Under the pieces are notes generated by a model. It searched no databases. It saw nothing but the letters and a program-made list of their open reading frames with translations, and was not told the DNA's origin. Positions 1 through 35,042 of a DNA stretch of 64,000 nt are shown one piece after another. How positions within the stretch are numbered: position 1 is the stretch's first letter; each line of letters begins with the position of its first letter. The stretch is from Paraspadella gotoi (Eukaryota > Chaetognatha), in the NCBI GenBank assembly GCA_051294375.1, contig CM119264.1, positions 4,793,867 to 4,857,866 on the forward strand. The letters run 5' to 3'. Position numbers and translations under genes: made by a program.

Positions 1-2741
1 CTAACTAGCTTTATTTCCTGACTAAGAAACACTGACATCATCCGAAAAGCATAGCCATAGGCTATATAATTTTGAAATACAACGGAATAGATGGCGGAGT
101 AGCTAACTTGCAAGAAATAAAAGTAAACTCACCAAAAATAAAAGGATGAAATAAATCGAAGGTAACTTGAATACAGTTTAATGAATCAAGAGGATTGAGA
201 ATAAAGAATTCGGTTAATTTTGTCAATGTCTTGGATATGTTTACATGATTATGAGAAGATGTGTTGACTGTAAAATCACAAATTTCACAGGGTTCAACTC
301 GAATGACTCCTCCCCCCCCCAAAAGTATCAAAGAGGATATTCCTCTCACCTTGTTTCCCCTTAGGAACGACGCTTGGTAGAAAACATAAAATCAATTCAG
401 AAAATGAATCGAATAATGAGGCGAGATAAATAAAATATGAGTAAAATAAAAACTAACAAAGAATAGCAAGGGGGAGCGAGAGATATTGACAAACTTCTTC
501 ACAAAACTTCTAAACGTAAATAATTCACCAAACTTCACCGCTTTTTTTTTTTACTTCGAAAGTATCTCACAAATAAACAAAGTTAAATTATTATTCTTGG
601 GAATGAAAGAGCTTTTAAATTAGGTTGTTATACAAGAATATCACATAGTAAAGCAAAATAAGGCAAACGTTAAACATAGTAACGAAACAAAAGATTTCTA
701 CCCTTCAAAAGTTTATATTTTTTTATCGATAAACGGAGCTGCATTTGAACGAATAGCGTTTTTTATTACATAAGTCGGTCCCCGGTTTAGTAAGTTGTTA
801 AGTACGCCATCCATCATTTCGGATGCGAATTAAATTTAGAAACAACGTGGGTCAGAGATTCGAAAAAACGAAAACAGATTTCGACGACCATATTTAACTT
901 TTTTATCAAATAGCTTTTTTTTTAGCAATTATTAACATTTACTTATCAAACTATAACGGAAATTTTTAAAAAAAATTAACTATAAAAAACTGACGATCAT
1001 ACCGACGATGTTGACCCAGTCATTTCATAAGTCCTTGACCAAAATGGGATAAAAGCGGTTCTGGGAAGTATTTTTGACGACTTTTTCGAATTTTGAGGTA
1101 GAAGGGGTTATCGCTTTGCTCGGGGATTTTGAAGTCGAGCCGGGGCGGGGCGGTTGGATGGTGACAAAGGGGGATTCGCTTTATCGAGATGGCGCGGATG
1201 CCGAGGGCATTCCTGACGCCAACTCTCTCTGTGGCTTGGGGGACGACGTTTGCTCCTCGGGGAGGGGGGACGATGACGGGGGCAATAAAAATGTTGTTGT
1301 TGGTGAGAGGGAATCTTGCGGAAAGTCAAAAGAAAAGTCAATTACGGTCGGAAGAAGAAAGGTTTTGAAAAAGACAATAATGTGGGAAGAAAAGGTAGAA
1401 ATCAATGATTTGAATAATAAAAAATCGGCAAAGTAATAAAATTTAAATTGTCAAAGGATCATAAAGTACACAAAAATACTTTGCACTGTAGACAAAACAG
1501 TTTAATAGATGTACAAACTATATAAGGACGATAGAATTTACATTAAGTTTATTTACAACGCATGTAATGTTTAAACTGTTATTCCTACAATTAATCAACA
1601 TCTTCAGCACACAATTTTTTTTTAAAGGTTACAGATCCAAAAAACTGGACTATTTAGAATATAAAACGCAAAAAAAATTGCAACGCTAAAAATACTACGG
1701 TAACATTCCAAGTTTTAAGGACTGCATCTTTACTCTGTTTAACAACTGGAATGAGAGGCATTATTTAGCCATAGCTAAAGTTGTGACTAGAAAGAATAAA
1801 AATGACGTTAGAGATTGTACAAGTTACTGGTGATTTTCAAAAATAAAGGAGGATCGATAGCATCATCAAATCACTGTTGACAGCTGCATGGTCCAGTGAG
1901 ACCGCGAAGGACAGTTTGGGAAAACATCGGGAGAAACGTCTACAATTTCTGATGCCGAGCAAAAGCCAGCTGGAGTTCAGAGGTCACTGCAAACAAAAAA
2001 CAATTACATCTTTGAATTGTATTTTTCTTTAAAAAAATTCATGCCTATTATGAGGGGGTAATTTGGCGTAACTTTTTTTTCCAAATACGATCGACCGAAA
2101 GATAAGAATTAAGAAATGACAGGGACTGACAATAAATTCTGACATAATGAGGGAAACGGAAAAAACTAGTCACGAAATAGAAGAGGTCATACACTAAAGG
2201 TTGAATCAAGGACAAAGCGCTGACGAAATTTAAGAGAGAGAAAAAAAAAAAAAACAAATAGCCGTACCGGCAAACCATTTTCTCGTCACCAGATTGTTTC
2301 TCTCTCTATCTTGGAATCCCGATAGACAATCGCAAAAGTTAAGTCCTTCGTAATAATCGCATATTCTCAACGGGCAATAATCTGATCATGTAAAAAAAAA
2401 ACCTAGAGGTTTGCGATTGTCGTGTAACGCTTCATACGCGAATTTTCTTTTTCTTTCTAGTCAATGGACAAAAAGCGGTTTGATCCCCAAAGAAAATGGA
2501 AGAATACGCGAGGCAAAAATAGCATACATTGAATTCGGTTATAAAAAATAAGTAGGTTTTTCTTCATTCGATGATTATTCTACCTTCGGGTCCGTAATAT
2601 TAGAATTAAATAAATAGACTTGGAAAAAATAGAGGGAGGGGGGGATGAAGCGCCGGATTACGCGGCCACAATTAAGTTTTTTTTTTCCTTTTTCTGGGGT
2701 CTTAACTATTGACGCATTTCCCCCGTTACCCTCTCTCCCTC
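1..2741. other. 3' flank of liprin-alpha, no established gene
   Basis: The stretch is mostly AT-rich with short homopolymers and no recognised protein. The exception is a GC-rich island at about 1080-1300. On the plus strand it is open for 120 codons (1074-1436). On the minus strand two frames are open over tens of codons, one of them Ser/Thr/Pro-rich (…PSTSKFEKVVKNTSQ). It could be an alternative or distal 3' exon of liprin-alpha, or part of another gene, but I cannot match it to anything. Confidence 0.35.
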
Positions 2742-26020
<23,279 letters not shown>

Positions 26021-27370
26021 TTTGGAAGTCCGTTCGAGGGCGCCGCCGCGGGGGACGGCGAGGTCAGCTTCGTCTTAAATTCCCAACGACGTCGCACGTT
26101 TCAGGCGGCGGCTTTCGCGTCGTCGTCGTCGTAATCCTTTAGTGGATTCACATCTTTTTATATTTTATTTTTTTCACCGGCGTAAGTCCCGTAGGCATCT
26201 CCGGACGATCACCTTCGCAACGAAGAAGACATCGCCGATAAAAAAAGCCAAAAGAGACGGTCGCTATCGGCGCTTCATCGTCGGGGAGAGAGCGGGGACC
26301 GAAAGTTTATTCTAACTCGATTCTACTGTCATTGCCGCTCCCGCAGTTTTTTCTTTTTTTTCCTAACGACAAATCGCTTTTTGGGTCAATTTTTTTCCTC
26401 TTGTTTTCCTAAATTCGTCCGCGAGTTGATCCTCGGAGAAACGTTTTCGAATCGGTCCAGGAAACGAAATAATACGCGGAACGACGACAATTATGCGCAG
26501 CCATATTGTCCGTGTTTACGGTCGGCGTCGCGGATGAGTCTCTACCTATCGTAAGGTCCGAATTCCCGGATGTGACGGCTGCTGCGGCGGGTGCTATTTC
26601 CATGTTGAGCTTAGCGGCGCTGGCTGCGGCGCTGGCTGCGGCGGGAGCGGCATCGAGGCCAGAGGAAGGCGGCCAAGATTGAATAGAATCTTAGGACGGA
26701 GAAAAGAGAGTCAGAGTGGAAAGAATCGAAGGGTGAGTCACTCCTCACTCATAGTAAATGAAAAGTAGGTGTCGCGTCCGTCTCCCGATTTCAGCAACAT
26801 CCTTCGTCGTTGGATTTTTATTTAATCACCAACTTCGATTTTATACAACCAACTCTTCACGTTTTGAAAGGAAAACTTTTAAGGATTAGAAAGAGATTGA
26901 CTCACATCCTGCATTACATACGGCGAAGACTATGCAGAAGAGTATGCAGCGAAGTTCGGATTCGAACAAAAGGCTTAACTCGTTTTGCAAACAAAACTTT
27001 TAAACAACCTTATTCACTATTCACTTAAAACTAAGAGTAAGAGAGAACCTTTTGGTGCTAAAGTGATGACGGGAGAAAAAGGATGTGAAAAAAAATCGAG
27101 AGTAAATAGAAGAAACAAATTGTTTCAGACACAACTAGGTAAGAATTAACAACTTATAAATATTGTGTATAGACTTTCGATTTCGTTGTTTTTCTCCTAA
27201 CAACTTATAAATAGAAACTGACACATGTACATGAAATTACCTGCGATTGCTTAATCGTATTTGAAACGAAAGGGGTGTGACCATACTAAATAAAACTAGT
27301 GAAAGTAAAATTTAGCCAAAAATTATTTAAGACAGCAACGTAACATTTATGTATTAAATATTCTTGTTAG
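26021..27370. promoter_or_regulatory. Shared 5' region between divergent liprin-alpha and TMEM183
   Basis: The liprin-alpha start (minus) and the first recognised TMEM183 exon (plus) face away from each other across about 1.35 kb. The first 700 bases are GC-rich compared with the surrounding introns, which fits promoter and 5' UTR sequence. A good donor, AAGG|GTGAGT near 26732 on the plus strand, could end a 5' TMEM183 exon. That promoter function is shared is an inference. Confidence 0.4.
26546..26689 (-). CDS. Possible Ala-rich upstream exon
   Basis: On the minus strand an acceptor (CTAAG|ATTC) and donor (GATAG|GTAGAG) bound 144 nt that stay open and code an Ala/Ser-rich peptide containing MEIAPAAAAVTSGNSDLT. 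It lies upstream of the liprin-alpha start in the same orientation, so it could be an alternative first or second exon. It could also be chance openness of GC-rich promoter DNA. Confidence 0.25.
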
Positions 27371-29123
27371 ATTTTCGCGTCCCCGACACTTGCCGAGATT
27401 CATCCAAAAGGAAAAGCATGCCAGCCAACGCCATCTCGGCGTCCATCCAGGATACTGTCGTCCCCGAAGACGACGAAGACGACGACGAAGTTCTTTACGA
27501 CGATTGGGAAGAGCGAGCGGCGGCCGAAGAAGATCTGTCCACGCCACGTCGAGGCCACGAAATTTATCAGGAAGTTGGAGCGAGAAAACTTTACAACGAC
27601 GGGAGAACTTACCCGCTAGACGTTTGGTTTCTTATCGGAAACTACATTGCACCAGAAAGCGTCGGTACCTTCGCAAGACTCTGTAAGGGCTCCTTGGTCG
27701 TCTTGAGGACCTTCAAGTTTTGGTCGACGCTCTACGCTAAATCCGTCGCTAAGACCTTCGACAAAGAGGAAGACGTGGAAGAAACCTTGAAGGTTTTATC
27801 ATATACTATATCATATATTATACTAAAGTCAGGGGCAAGATAGCTTATTTATTAAATGACTGTATAATTTTTATATTGGTTGTACCAATTACATTTCATA
27901 CTATAGTATACAACAAAACAGAACATTTAAAAATCCATTAGTGAATTCTTGTATATTAGGTATAACTTGTAAAAACTAACGGAACATTGATTATTAAAAA
28001 TAAAAAGGATGTTTAAGTACAATCGGTGAACTTGGCAAAACATAAGTGGTCTGTTATGGCAACAGCTGGGTTGCCTGTGATGCCCATTGGGATGGGGCAT
28101 CTCACTGTTGGATTTGGCGGCTTCCGACCCTAGGACGTTTTCGCTTTGCCAACGCAGAGGGAAGTCTTTAGGACTGTGGATAGAACGCAACGCATGGGAT
28201 GGTGCGTTCCCCCTCTGAATTGGCTGAACGATGGTGAATGTGAGGCGGTCTGAATATACCGCCACACTGTCTTTTTTTGCGTTCTAGGTTACCAACGTGG
28301 TACGTCCGTTTGGCGTTCGTTTTCACGTCATTCAATCCTTGTACAAGTTTTATCCTCGGTTCAAAGAATCGTTGATACGTCAAAGACTTAACTCTGTGGA
28401 TCTCGACGGATTGATTGGTTATCGTTGCCTCAATTCGTGGACTTCGCAAGGGGGAAAAAACGCCTTCGTTATCAACGTTAAATTTCAAAAAAGCTCACAA
28501 TCGCGGGGTAAGTTCAAAAATAATTTTATTAATTTCTATCTTGATGAAAACTTAAAATTTTGTTAAAACTTGATGTAGAGTTATCGGATCGAGCCTCCCT
28601 CTTTAACGACACAAGCACGGCTGTGATGCACAATCCTTTCGACGGTGTCATCGTCATTCAAATTATCTGTGATCATTTCATCCCCTTTTCATCTCCGATG
28701 GGGCTTTTTGTGTCGGACGTCAAATACAACAGCTCTAGGTAATTTTAATTGGGATTTGTTTTATACTAATCATATAAGTTATTCTCACATTATTGTGTTT
28801 CTTTATGAATAGGGACATGCGGAACATGAGACTCCAACTCGGTTTGTCGACTTCTTATAAAGTTTACGCCTCATCTTCCTCTTCCTCCTTCGCATCCTCA
28901 TGCAGAAAGCCAATTCAAGACGAGACGAGAACGCTGGATCCGGTCAATAGGTGAAACTCGCGTCGACTCCCGATTTGTTCGCCTTTTTAAAGGGACCCAA
29001 ATTTTGGTTGGTTTTTCCAGCGTTCGCCTCCTCCACTGGTGGCACCCGGATTTCCCAGTCTCGATCACTTCCGCCAGACTTCCGGATACAACGGTCATCG
29101 ATGAAAATTGGGACGTTGCTTGA
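27371..29123 (+). CDS. TMEM183: TMEM183 family protein, 5 exons found, first exon missing
   Basis: TMEM183 is a conserved single-span protein with an F-box-like N-terminal half; its function is poorly known. Exons: 27371-27792, 28288-28507, 28579-28738, 28813-28950 and 29021-29123 (TGA). Phases agree throughout. Family landmarks: DGRTYPLDVWFLIGNYIAPE (F-box-like helix), RLCKGSLVVLRTFKFWSTLY, SLYKFYPRFKESLIR, then CDHFIPFSSPMGLFVSD (hydrophobic segment), and the C-terminal SVRLLHWWHPDFPVSI signature. The first exon opens in phase 1 after a TTAG acceptor, so an upstream exon with the start codon is expected; ATG at 27418 is internal. The acidic EDDEDDDE run is a local feature. Confidence 0.88.
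28055..28275. repeat. Dispersed repeat, copy 1
   Basis: This copy shares most of its length with 32405-32605: for example GGACTGTGGAT, GGAACGCAA-like, TGTTCCCCCTCTGA, GGCTGAACGAT, and the near-palindromic end GTGAGGYGGT…AATATACCRCCAC. It sits in intron 1 of the TMEM183 model and ends about 15 bases before the next splice acceptor. No protein coding is evident, so it is a SINE, MITE or fragment of a longer element. Confidence 0.7.
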
Positions 29124-29465
29124 ACTCACAAGAGAATTAAAGGAAATGTCTTACCCTCGCTGAATCTTATAATCGGTGGTATATATGCACATTGCACATA
29201 GTGCATATTAAATTAACGTTTTCAGTTTTTAAATATTAAATTATTAAAAACTGTTTTGTAAATTTATGTGATAACTTAATAATCTCCTTCACCATATTAT
29301 TAGGTTTATAGATTTATAGATTAATTTGAGAATATCCTCTGAGTACGTAGATTTTTTGAGTACATTAATAATAATCATATTAATCATAATGATGACCCAT
29401 CGTTAAAAAAGAATGTTGCTAGAATTGCGAGTTACGTAAAATCCAACTTTTGCCTAACCAAGAAA

Positions 29466-30296
29466 ATGGACGAACCTTTAATTCCGTCCGACGAAGCATT
29501 ATCGTCCTATCTTTATTGGGGAATCGCTGCTGGCGTTTTCGTTGCAGGTTTGAATACGTAGTTCTCACCGAGTTAAGGGAAAAATAAAAATAGATTAAAA
29601 ATAATCAAACATAGATTAATAATAGTTTAAATATAGAATAAAAATATTTCTGATTAGAAATATAAATTAAACATTATTCCTAAAATTCTATTTGTAAACT
29701 TTAAACCGGTAAAAAACTACTTTCTTATTAAAGGGGAGATGAAATCATAAATAGAAACGAGAAAATAAAATATTTTTTCTGTTGGTTTTAGTTGTAAGCT
29801 CTGCTTTGGTCTTTCTGTTGGAGTGGCGAGGAAACAAGTTGGTTTTGAAAGAGCGACGTGAACAAGAAGAGGTATCTCATAACAGAGAGTCGGGCATTAC
29901 ATAAGTTCACCCCGCCAATATACATGACGTCTTCTGCTATGACCCGATGGCTCATTGAGTGGTACTATCAGCTCATGACCAATTGACCATTAAGTACCGG
30001 GATCGATCCCTTATGGTGCCTCCCCTGCGGGAAGCGTGAGGACGGCCTTAAACCGCCTTGTGGGCCTGGAAAACCCTCAAGCATGGTTCCAAGCCCAGGA
30101 CCCCTTCTATGGTTGCTAGAGGTGGTTAAAGAAGATATCTCTCTTCAGCCTACTTGGCGCTTTATCCGATATCCACAATATCCAATAGCGCCTTATCCAC
30201 ATAACTAGTTTTTTTAAATTAGGTTTGTCAGATAACAATTTCATTTTTAACTAGGAACAGGCGCCATATGAAGATACCATTCGCGTCCAAATTTGA
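29466..30296 (+). CDS. Single-span membrane microprotein, 67 aa, 3 exons
   Basis: Exons: 29466-29547, 29792-29871 and 30255-30296 (TGA); 204 nt, phases 1 and 0, all with clean GT-AG ends. The product starts MDEPLIPSDEALSSYLYWG, has one hydrophobic span (about residues 18-42: IAAGVFVAVVSSALVFLL), then a charged tail (NKLVLKERREQEEEQ) ending PYEDTIRVQI. The pattern is that of a small integral membrane protein. I do not recognise the family. Each exon is too short to show as a long open frame. Intron 2 contains a SINE-like element. Confidence 0.62.
29885..30205 (+). repeat. tRNA-derived SINE-like element
   Basis: The plus strand has an A-box-like block (ATGGCTCATTGAGTGG, near 29949) and about 50 bases later a B-box-like block (GGGATCGATCCC, near 30000). 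A tRNA-unrelated body with GC content above the local average follows. It lies inside intron 2 of the microprotein gene. Ends are approximate. Confidence 0.55.
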
Positions 30297-30579
30297 TTCA
30301 CAAATAAGTCTTATTTATGAACTTTGAAATGCTATTTGATTAAAGTATTTTAGCTTTAGTCGTTTATATTTTTTATATTTGTTACTTCTTTCGTGTCACG
30401 AAACAAAAAAATTGCAGCGAATTGCTTTGATTTAACGCACAAAATGATACGATAATGATAACAGTGATCACATGACAGTTCGGATAAACGATAAAAAAAT
30501 AAAAGGACATTGAAAAGCGAATAGATTTGCACTTTGGAGATTCGTTCTTGTATTGGGTTAATTTGGTTTCTTGCGAAAT

Positions 30580-32025
30580 TTATTTTGGTGATTTCCGTCC
30601 CAGAAGCCAATACGTTTTCATTTCGCCTTTACCCTTCGATGAAAAAAAAATTATTTGCAAATTTTAAAAATATAAAAACAAATCGAAACTACGCAGCGAA
30701 AATGGATTTTATTACTAAAACTGAACTGAATAAACACTAAACAGCGCGAGTGACCTTCGGCGGAATAATAAATCGCGCTGCCGCCAGAAACAAAAGAAAG
30801 AAAAGGAGTTCCACTGACGCGCGGCCTCGCGAAAATTACCTTCACTGCCACGGTTCCTCGTTCTTCCGTGACGAAGGGCAGGTCGTCTATCAAGTCTTTA
30901 GTATCTTTACTTATGTGAATCTTCATAGGGGCTCTAGAATCGGGAAGAGAGAGAACTTGTGAAAGTGATTGTGGGAAAGGGAGAGAGATAGAGCAGAGAG
31001 AAATAGAAAAATTGCGATTGAGTGCAAAAGGCATAAATGGAGAGAGAGAGAGAGAAAAAACCGTAAGGGAGTAACTAGTAAGTCACGTCACGTGATTGTT
31101 AGAGCGAGAGAAAGAAATAAGATGTCAAACCCGTTAGATTCCATTCTGGACGCAGTGTTCACGGCGTCCCCGAAAACTGTGTAACGCGGAACTTTGACGC
31201 CGACGACTCCGGCGACCACGGGCCCAGAGTGAATCCCTGTCACGAGAAATTAGCTGTGGTCACTCTGTGATCGTCCTAAATTAAACCCATCGTCGATTGT
31301 GAAACGCTTCTATGCTTAGAGCTTTACCTGACAGACTATTAAAATCTGAAATCTTCGTCTTGGATGCCTAATCCGTGTGAACCTTCCATTGTCACCCCCC
31401 GTCAACTTCATCTACCTATCTAAACACCGAATCCTACTTTGACCCATCAATTATCAAATGGCGCCTCGGCCCCCCTTTGATCGATCCTGAAGTCGTAAAT
31501 CACCGACTCGTATCCCCAGCGTGGAGCCGTCGACGGGATTTTTGATTTTGTCCGCGACGTCGATCATCCCGACGGCGAAATCGGCCACGGCGGTGGCGTG
31601 GTGAGGGTTGGGGGTGGGCAAACCCGAAACCACCATGTAAGCGTCGCCGATCGTTTCCACCTGGTAGGGTAAAATGATGATACATGACTCGATATGGGCG
31701 TTCCAAGCCCTTCACGCCAACAGGTGAGATGCGTCACTCAGCTGTGCATCACAAACATCCCAGGCTGTTGCCATAATTTACTCGGTACTTTTAAACTATT
31801 TATAATCATATGTTATAAAGTACATTAATATCTTACAAGCTAATAAGGCAAAGCCGATCGTGTATCCTGCTCTAAAAAGGTCCTGCCTTGTAAGTGTCGT
31901 GCTGTTCGATCGTCGAATGTTGTGTACATCCGATTGAGCATCGTGACCACCTGCATGGGAGTGATCTTGGAGCAGATGCTGGTGAAGCCGACGATGTCGC
32001 TGAGGATGCTCACCGCGGGGAAATA
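30580..32025 (-). CDS. Gyc-88E-like: Guanylate cyclase exons 11-15: class III catalytic domain
   Basis: Exons: 31887-32025, 31504-31660, 31131-31236, 30840-30933 and 30580-30633 ([17 protein letters not shown] end). Metal-binding Asp residues are in LSDIVGFT and IGDAYMVV. The guanine-recognition Glu is in VETIGD. The transition-state Asn/Arg are in AVNTASR. The second purine-specificity position is Thr (PRYTVFGD) where guanylate cyclases have Cys. The Phe usually before SDIVGFT is absent. Exon 11 is 139 nt where 144 would keep the frame; its last codons read DTYK only after a shift. Its donor is GC (AAG|GCAGGA), with intron 11 at 31661-31886. Confidence 0.88.
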
Positions 32026-34915
32026 CTGCAGAGTAGTAAATAATAATTAAATTAAAATATTTTTTTTTTTACAAATAAGTTCTATATAAAGTCAGAAAGG
32101 TGCACTCTCGTCTTACTGAGACGAAATTATAAAATCCAACTTATCCTAATCTTAGTGTGAAAGCCCTATCCAGAAACTATCTCAACCTGACACGTATTGA
32201 TGGGTTCCTCTCCGGCTTTGAGACGCTCGGCAACTTGACGCGGGATCATCTGATACATCAACTCGTCCGTCCGCTTCATCATGACGTCGAGTCGACCCAT
32301 CGCCGTCTCCAGTTCCACGCAACGTTCCTTTTCCTGCGATGGAGAGATGAGGACCTTAGTCAACGACTTTTATGCTTGATTAAAATTCACCATCCGTTCA
32401 ACAGCGAAATCGGTGACCCTCAGTGACGCATCCAGTCACTGGCGGGGTTACCCTAAGACGGTCTCGCTTTGCCAACTCAGAGGGAAGTCGTTAGGACTGT
32501 GGATGGAACGCAAAGCCTGGGATGGTGTGTTCCCCCTCTGAGCCGATTGTATTGGCTGAACGATCGTGGATGTGAGGTGGTGTGAATATACCACCACAAC
32601 TCAATATTTACTATATCGTTTATTTGGTGAACATTGTATTTTTTGGGTGCCATTTTCTTCGTTCAACTTCAACTTTGGGACGTGTCAACAGCCAATTGTT
32701 TTTTTGGTTTTTTTTTTCTGTCGTACTTGCCAACGTTTTGAAGTTTGACCTGACCATTCAGAGTTCGCCTTTTTTTCGCGAGTTGGCACGGCCAAACAGA
32801 CTACAAAAAAAAACTCGTTGCAAAGGAAGACATCAAAATTGAATTCTAAATATATACATTTACTACATTTACTATTGAGCGCTTATTTCTGCATTTATAC
32901 ACACGCAGCATTTAAAGCATTTCCAATACCTTGGCCAGGGCGAGCTTAAGTTCGGCCGACTGCTGTGAGCCAAGGAGAACCAACTCTCGGCTGGAGTCGT
33001 GAAGTGGAAGATCGTGAAGGAAAAGACCCATGCTCGATAACGCCGTCAAGTTAGAAACTCTGGGAAAGGAAAATATGGGGTCAATTAACTAAGTTGCGAG
33101 GTTAGATTGTCCCATGAGCTTGGCCAACGAATTACTCGCTTGCCAACCGTTTCTCTTAAAGGTGTTTTTTTTTAAGTTGCTTGTGGTTGCTTTGCGAGCT
33201 GGATGTTGGCTAATGATGTCAGAGGTTCGAAATGCTTCTGTTGCTTTCAGTTCTTATGTCGGTCGATCGTTGCAAATGACTTATCTTTGTACGTACATGG
33301 GAGAACAAAGGAACAAGACGCTGTTCCAAGATTTAACGTTGATCATTTGTCCTTTGAGATGAAGAAGCGTCGAGAATCGGGCTTTCACGCTGTTGAGATT
33401 TTCGCTCTCTGCAAGTGGTGAAAACACGAATGGTTCGAAAAGCAGTGCGGCTATATTTTCTAATTGGGGTCCATTTCAGCTTGAAGTTAGACTAAAAATA
33501 TTTTAAGGACTAGGGAAAGAATTTGGCAAAAGATTGGGGTTAGAAATGAGGGTAAAAATTCAGAAGAACATAAATGTGGCGTTTTCTGAAGCGCTTGACT
33601 CAATAAGAAAAGTTTTTGCGAACTCACCTCTCCTTTCCAAATGTTTTTTATAATCGGTTTTCTCCGATACCGAATCTTCGCACGAGACGAGTTCGTAAAC
33701 GGAGTTGGGATGGGAAATGATCTGCAGAATATGCTTGCATTGAGCGGATGATACGAAAATGACAATTCATAATTCATTGTCTACAATTAATCAATTAACT
33801 CTTGGGGGAATCTTTTTGTTAAAAAAATAAGACATCGAATTAATATCGTTACGTTTTTCCAATCGAAGTCGATCATCGGGCGAAAGATGGAAAATCGATC
33901 GTCCAGTTTCGATCCCAGCAAATCTGGTTTGATGCGAGCCAATCCTTTGCCCACGCGCATGATTTGCAAATCCCTGCAATAATTGAAATACATTGTATTG
34001 CGGTCTGCGTTTAATAATTGAAAACATTGTTTTTGATTATTTTAGCCGTTATAATTGTGAGCAGATCGAGCTTGGAACTATATACGATTACGTATGTTGT
34101 ATTTAATACTTTTTTGTATTTCCGATATCTCGACGATATTTTAAATGTGTCGCGAAACATTAGCGTTTAGATCACAACGATGTTTACGAGACAATAGTGC
34201 CGTATCGTCTCGCTGCTATTATTGGCAAATGACAACTATGAAAAATACTGCATTAAAAAAAAACGAACGGAAATAAAAAAAAATCCAATACAAACTTATA
34301 ACGATTTTCTTACTTTTTTTCTGAGCGCAATTTATATAAACAGAAAAATTGTTTTATAGAAACCAATCAAGTTGGGATCAATGGATAAACGTGGATCATA
34401 TCTTCCGAAAAAAATATTGAAAAAAATGTATTTTTATTTTGTTTTATTGTTTACTGGGATTATGAGGTAATCTTTTTATCTTAAATTATAAAGGTTTATT
34501 TTTTTAAGGTTATCTTTTATATGAAATGCAAATATAAAAGTAATGTTTTATCTATTTACTTGTTTGTTTACTAAGTGCGACACCAAGTAGAGATCAAAAG
34601 CCCTCATGTTTTCGAGACACAACAAATACGAGGAGAAAAACGACCTTGTCGTAAAACATGAGGAAAATACACGACGACTCGAACAACGAAATGAATAGTG
34701 AGGTCAACTAAATCAACAACATTATTCAGCAATATCGTGGCTTTTCCCCATTTTGTACATATTCCTGATCTTTGTCCACAATTCCGCACAAATCGGGGAT
34801 TTTTAAAAGACCGCGAAAAACGATTTTCGAATCACAACGAAAAGAAACAAAAATATATTCCCTTTTCCGCAGGGAGCCCTCGTCGTAGGGCAACTGAAAA
34901 CATTCTATGTGTTTT

Positions 34916-35007
<92 letters not shown>

Positions 35008-35009
35008 TT

Positions 35010-35042
<33 letters not shown>

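Noticed and set aside
26941-26962. TTCGGATTCGAAC block resembling a tRNA B box
   Set aside because: No A box at the right distance and no cloverleaf arms.
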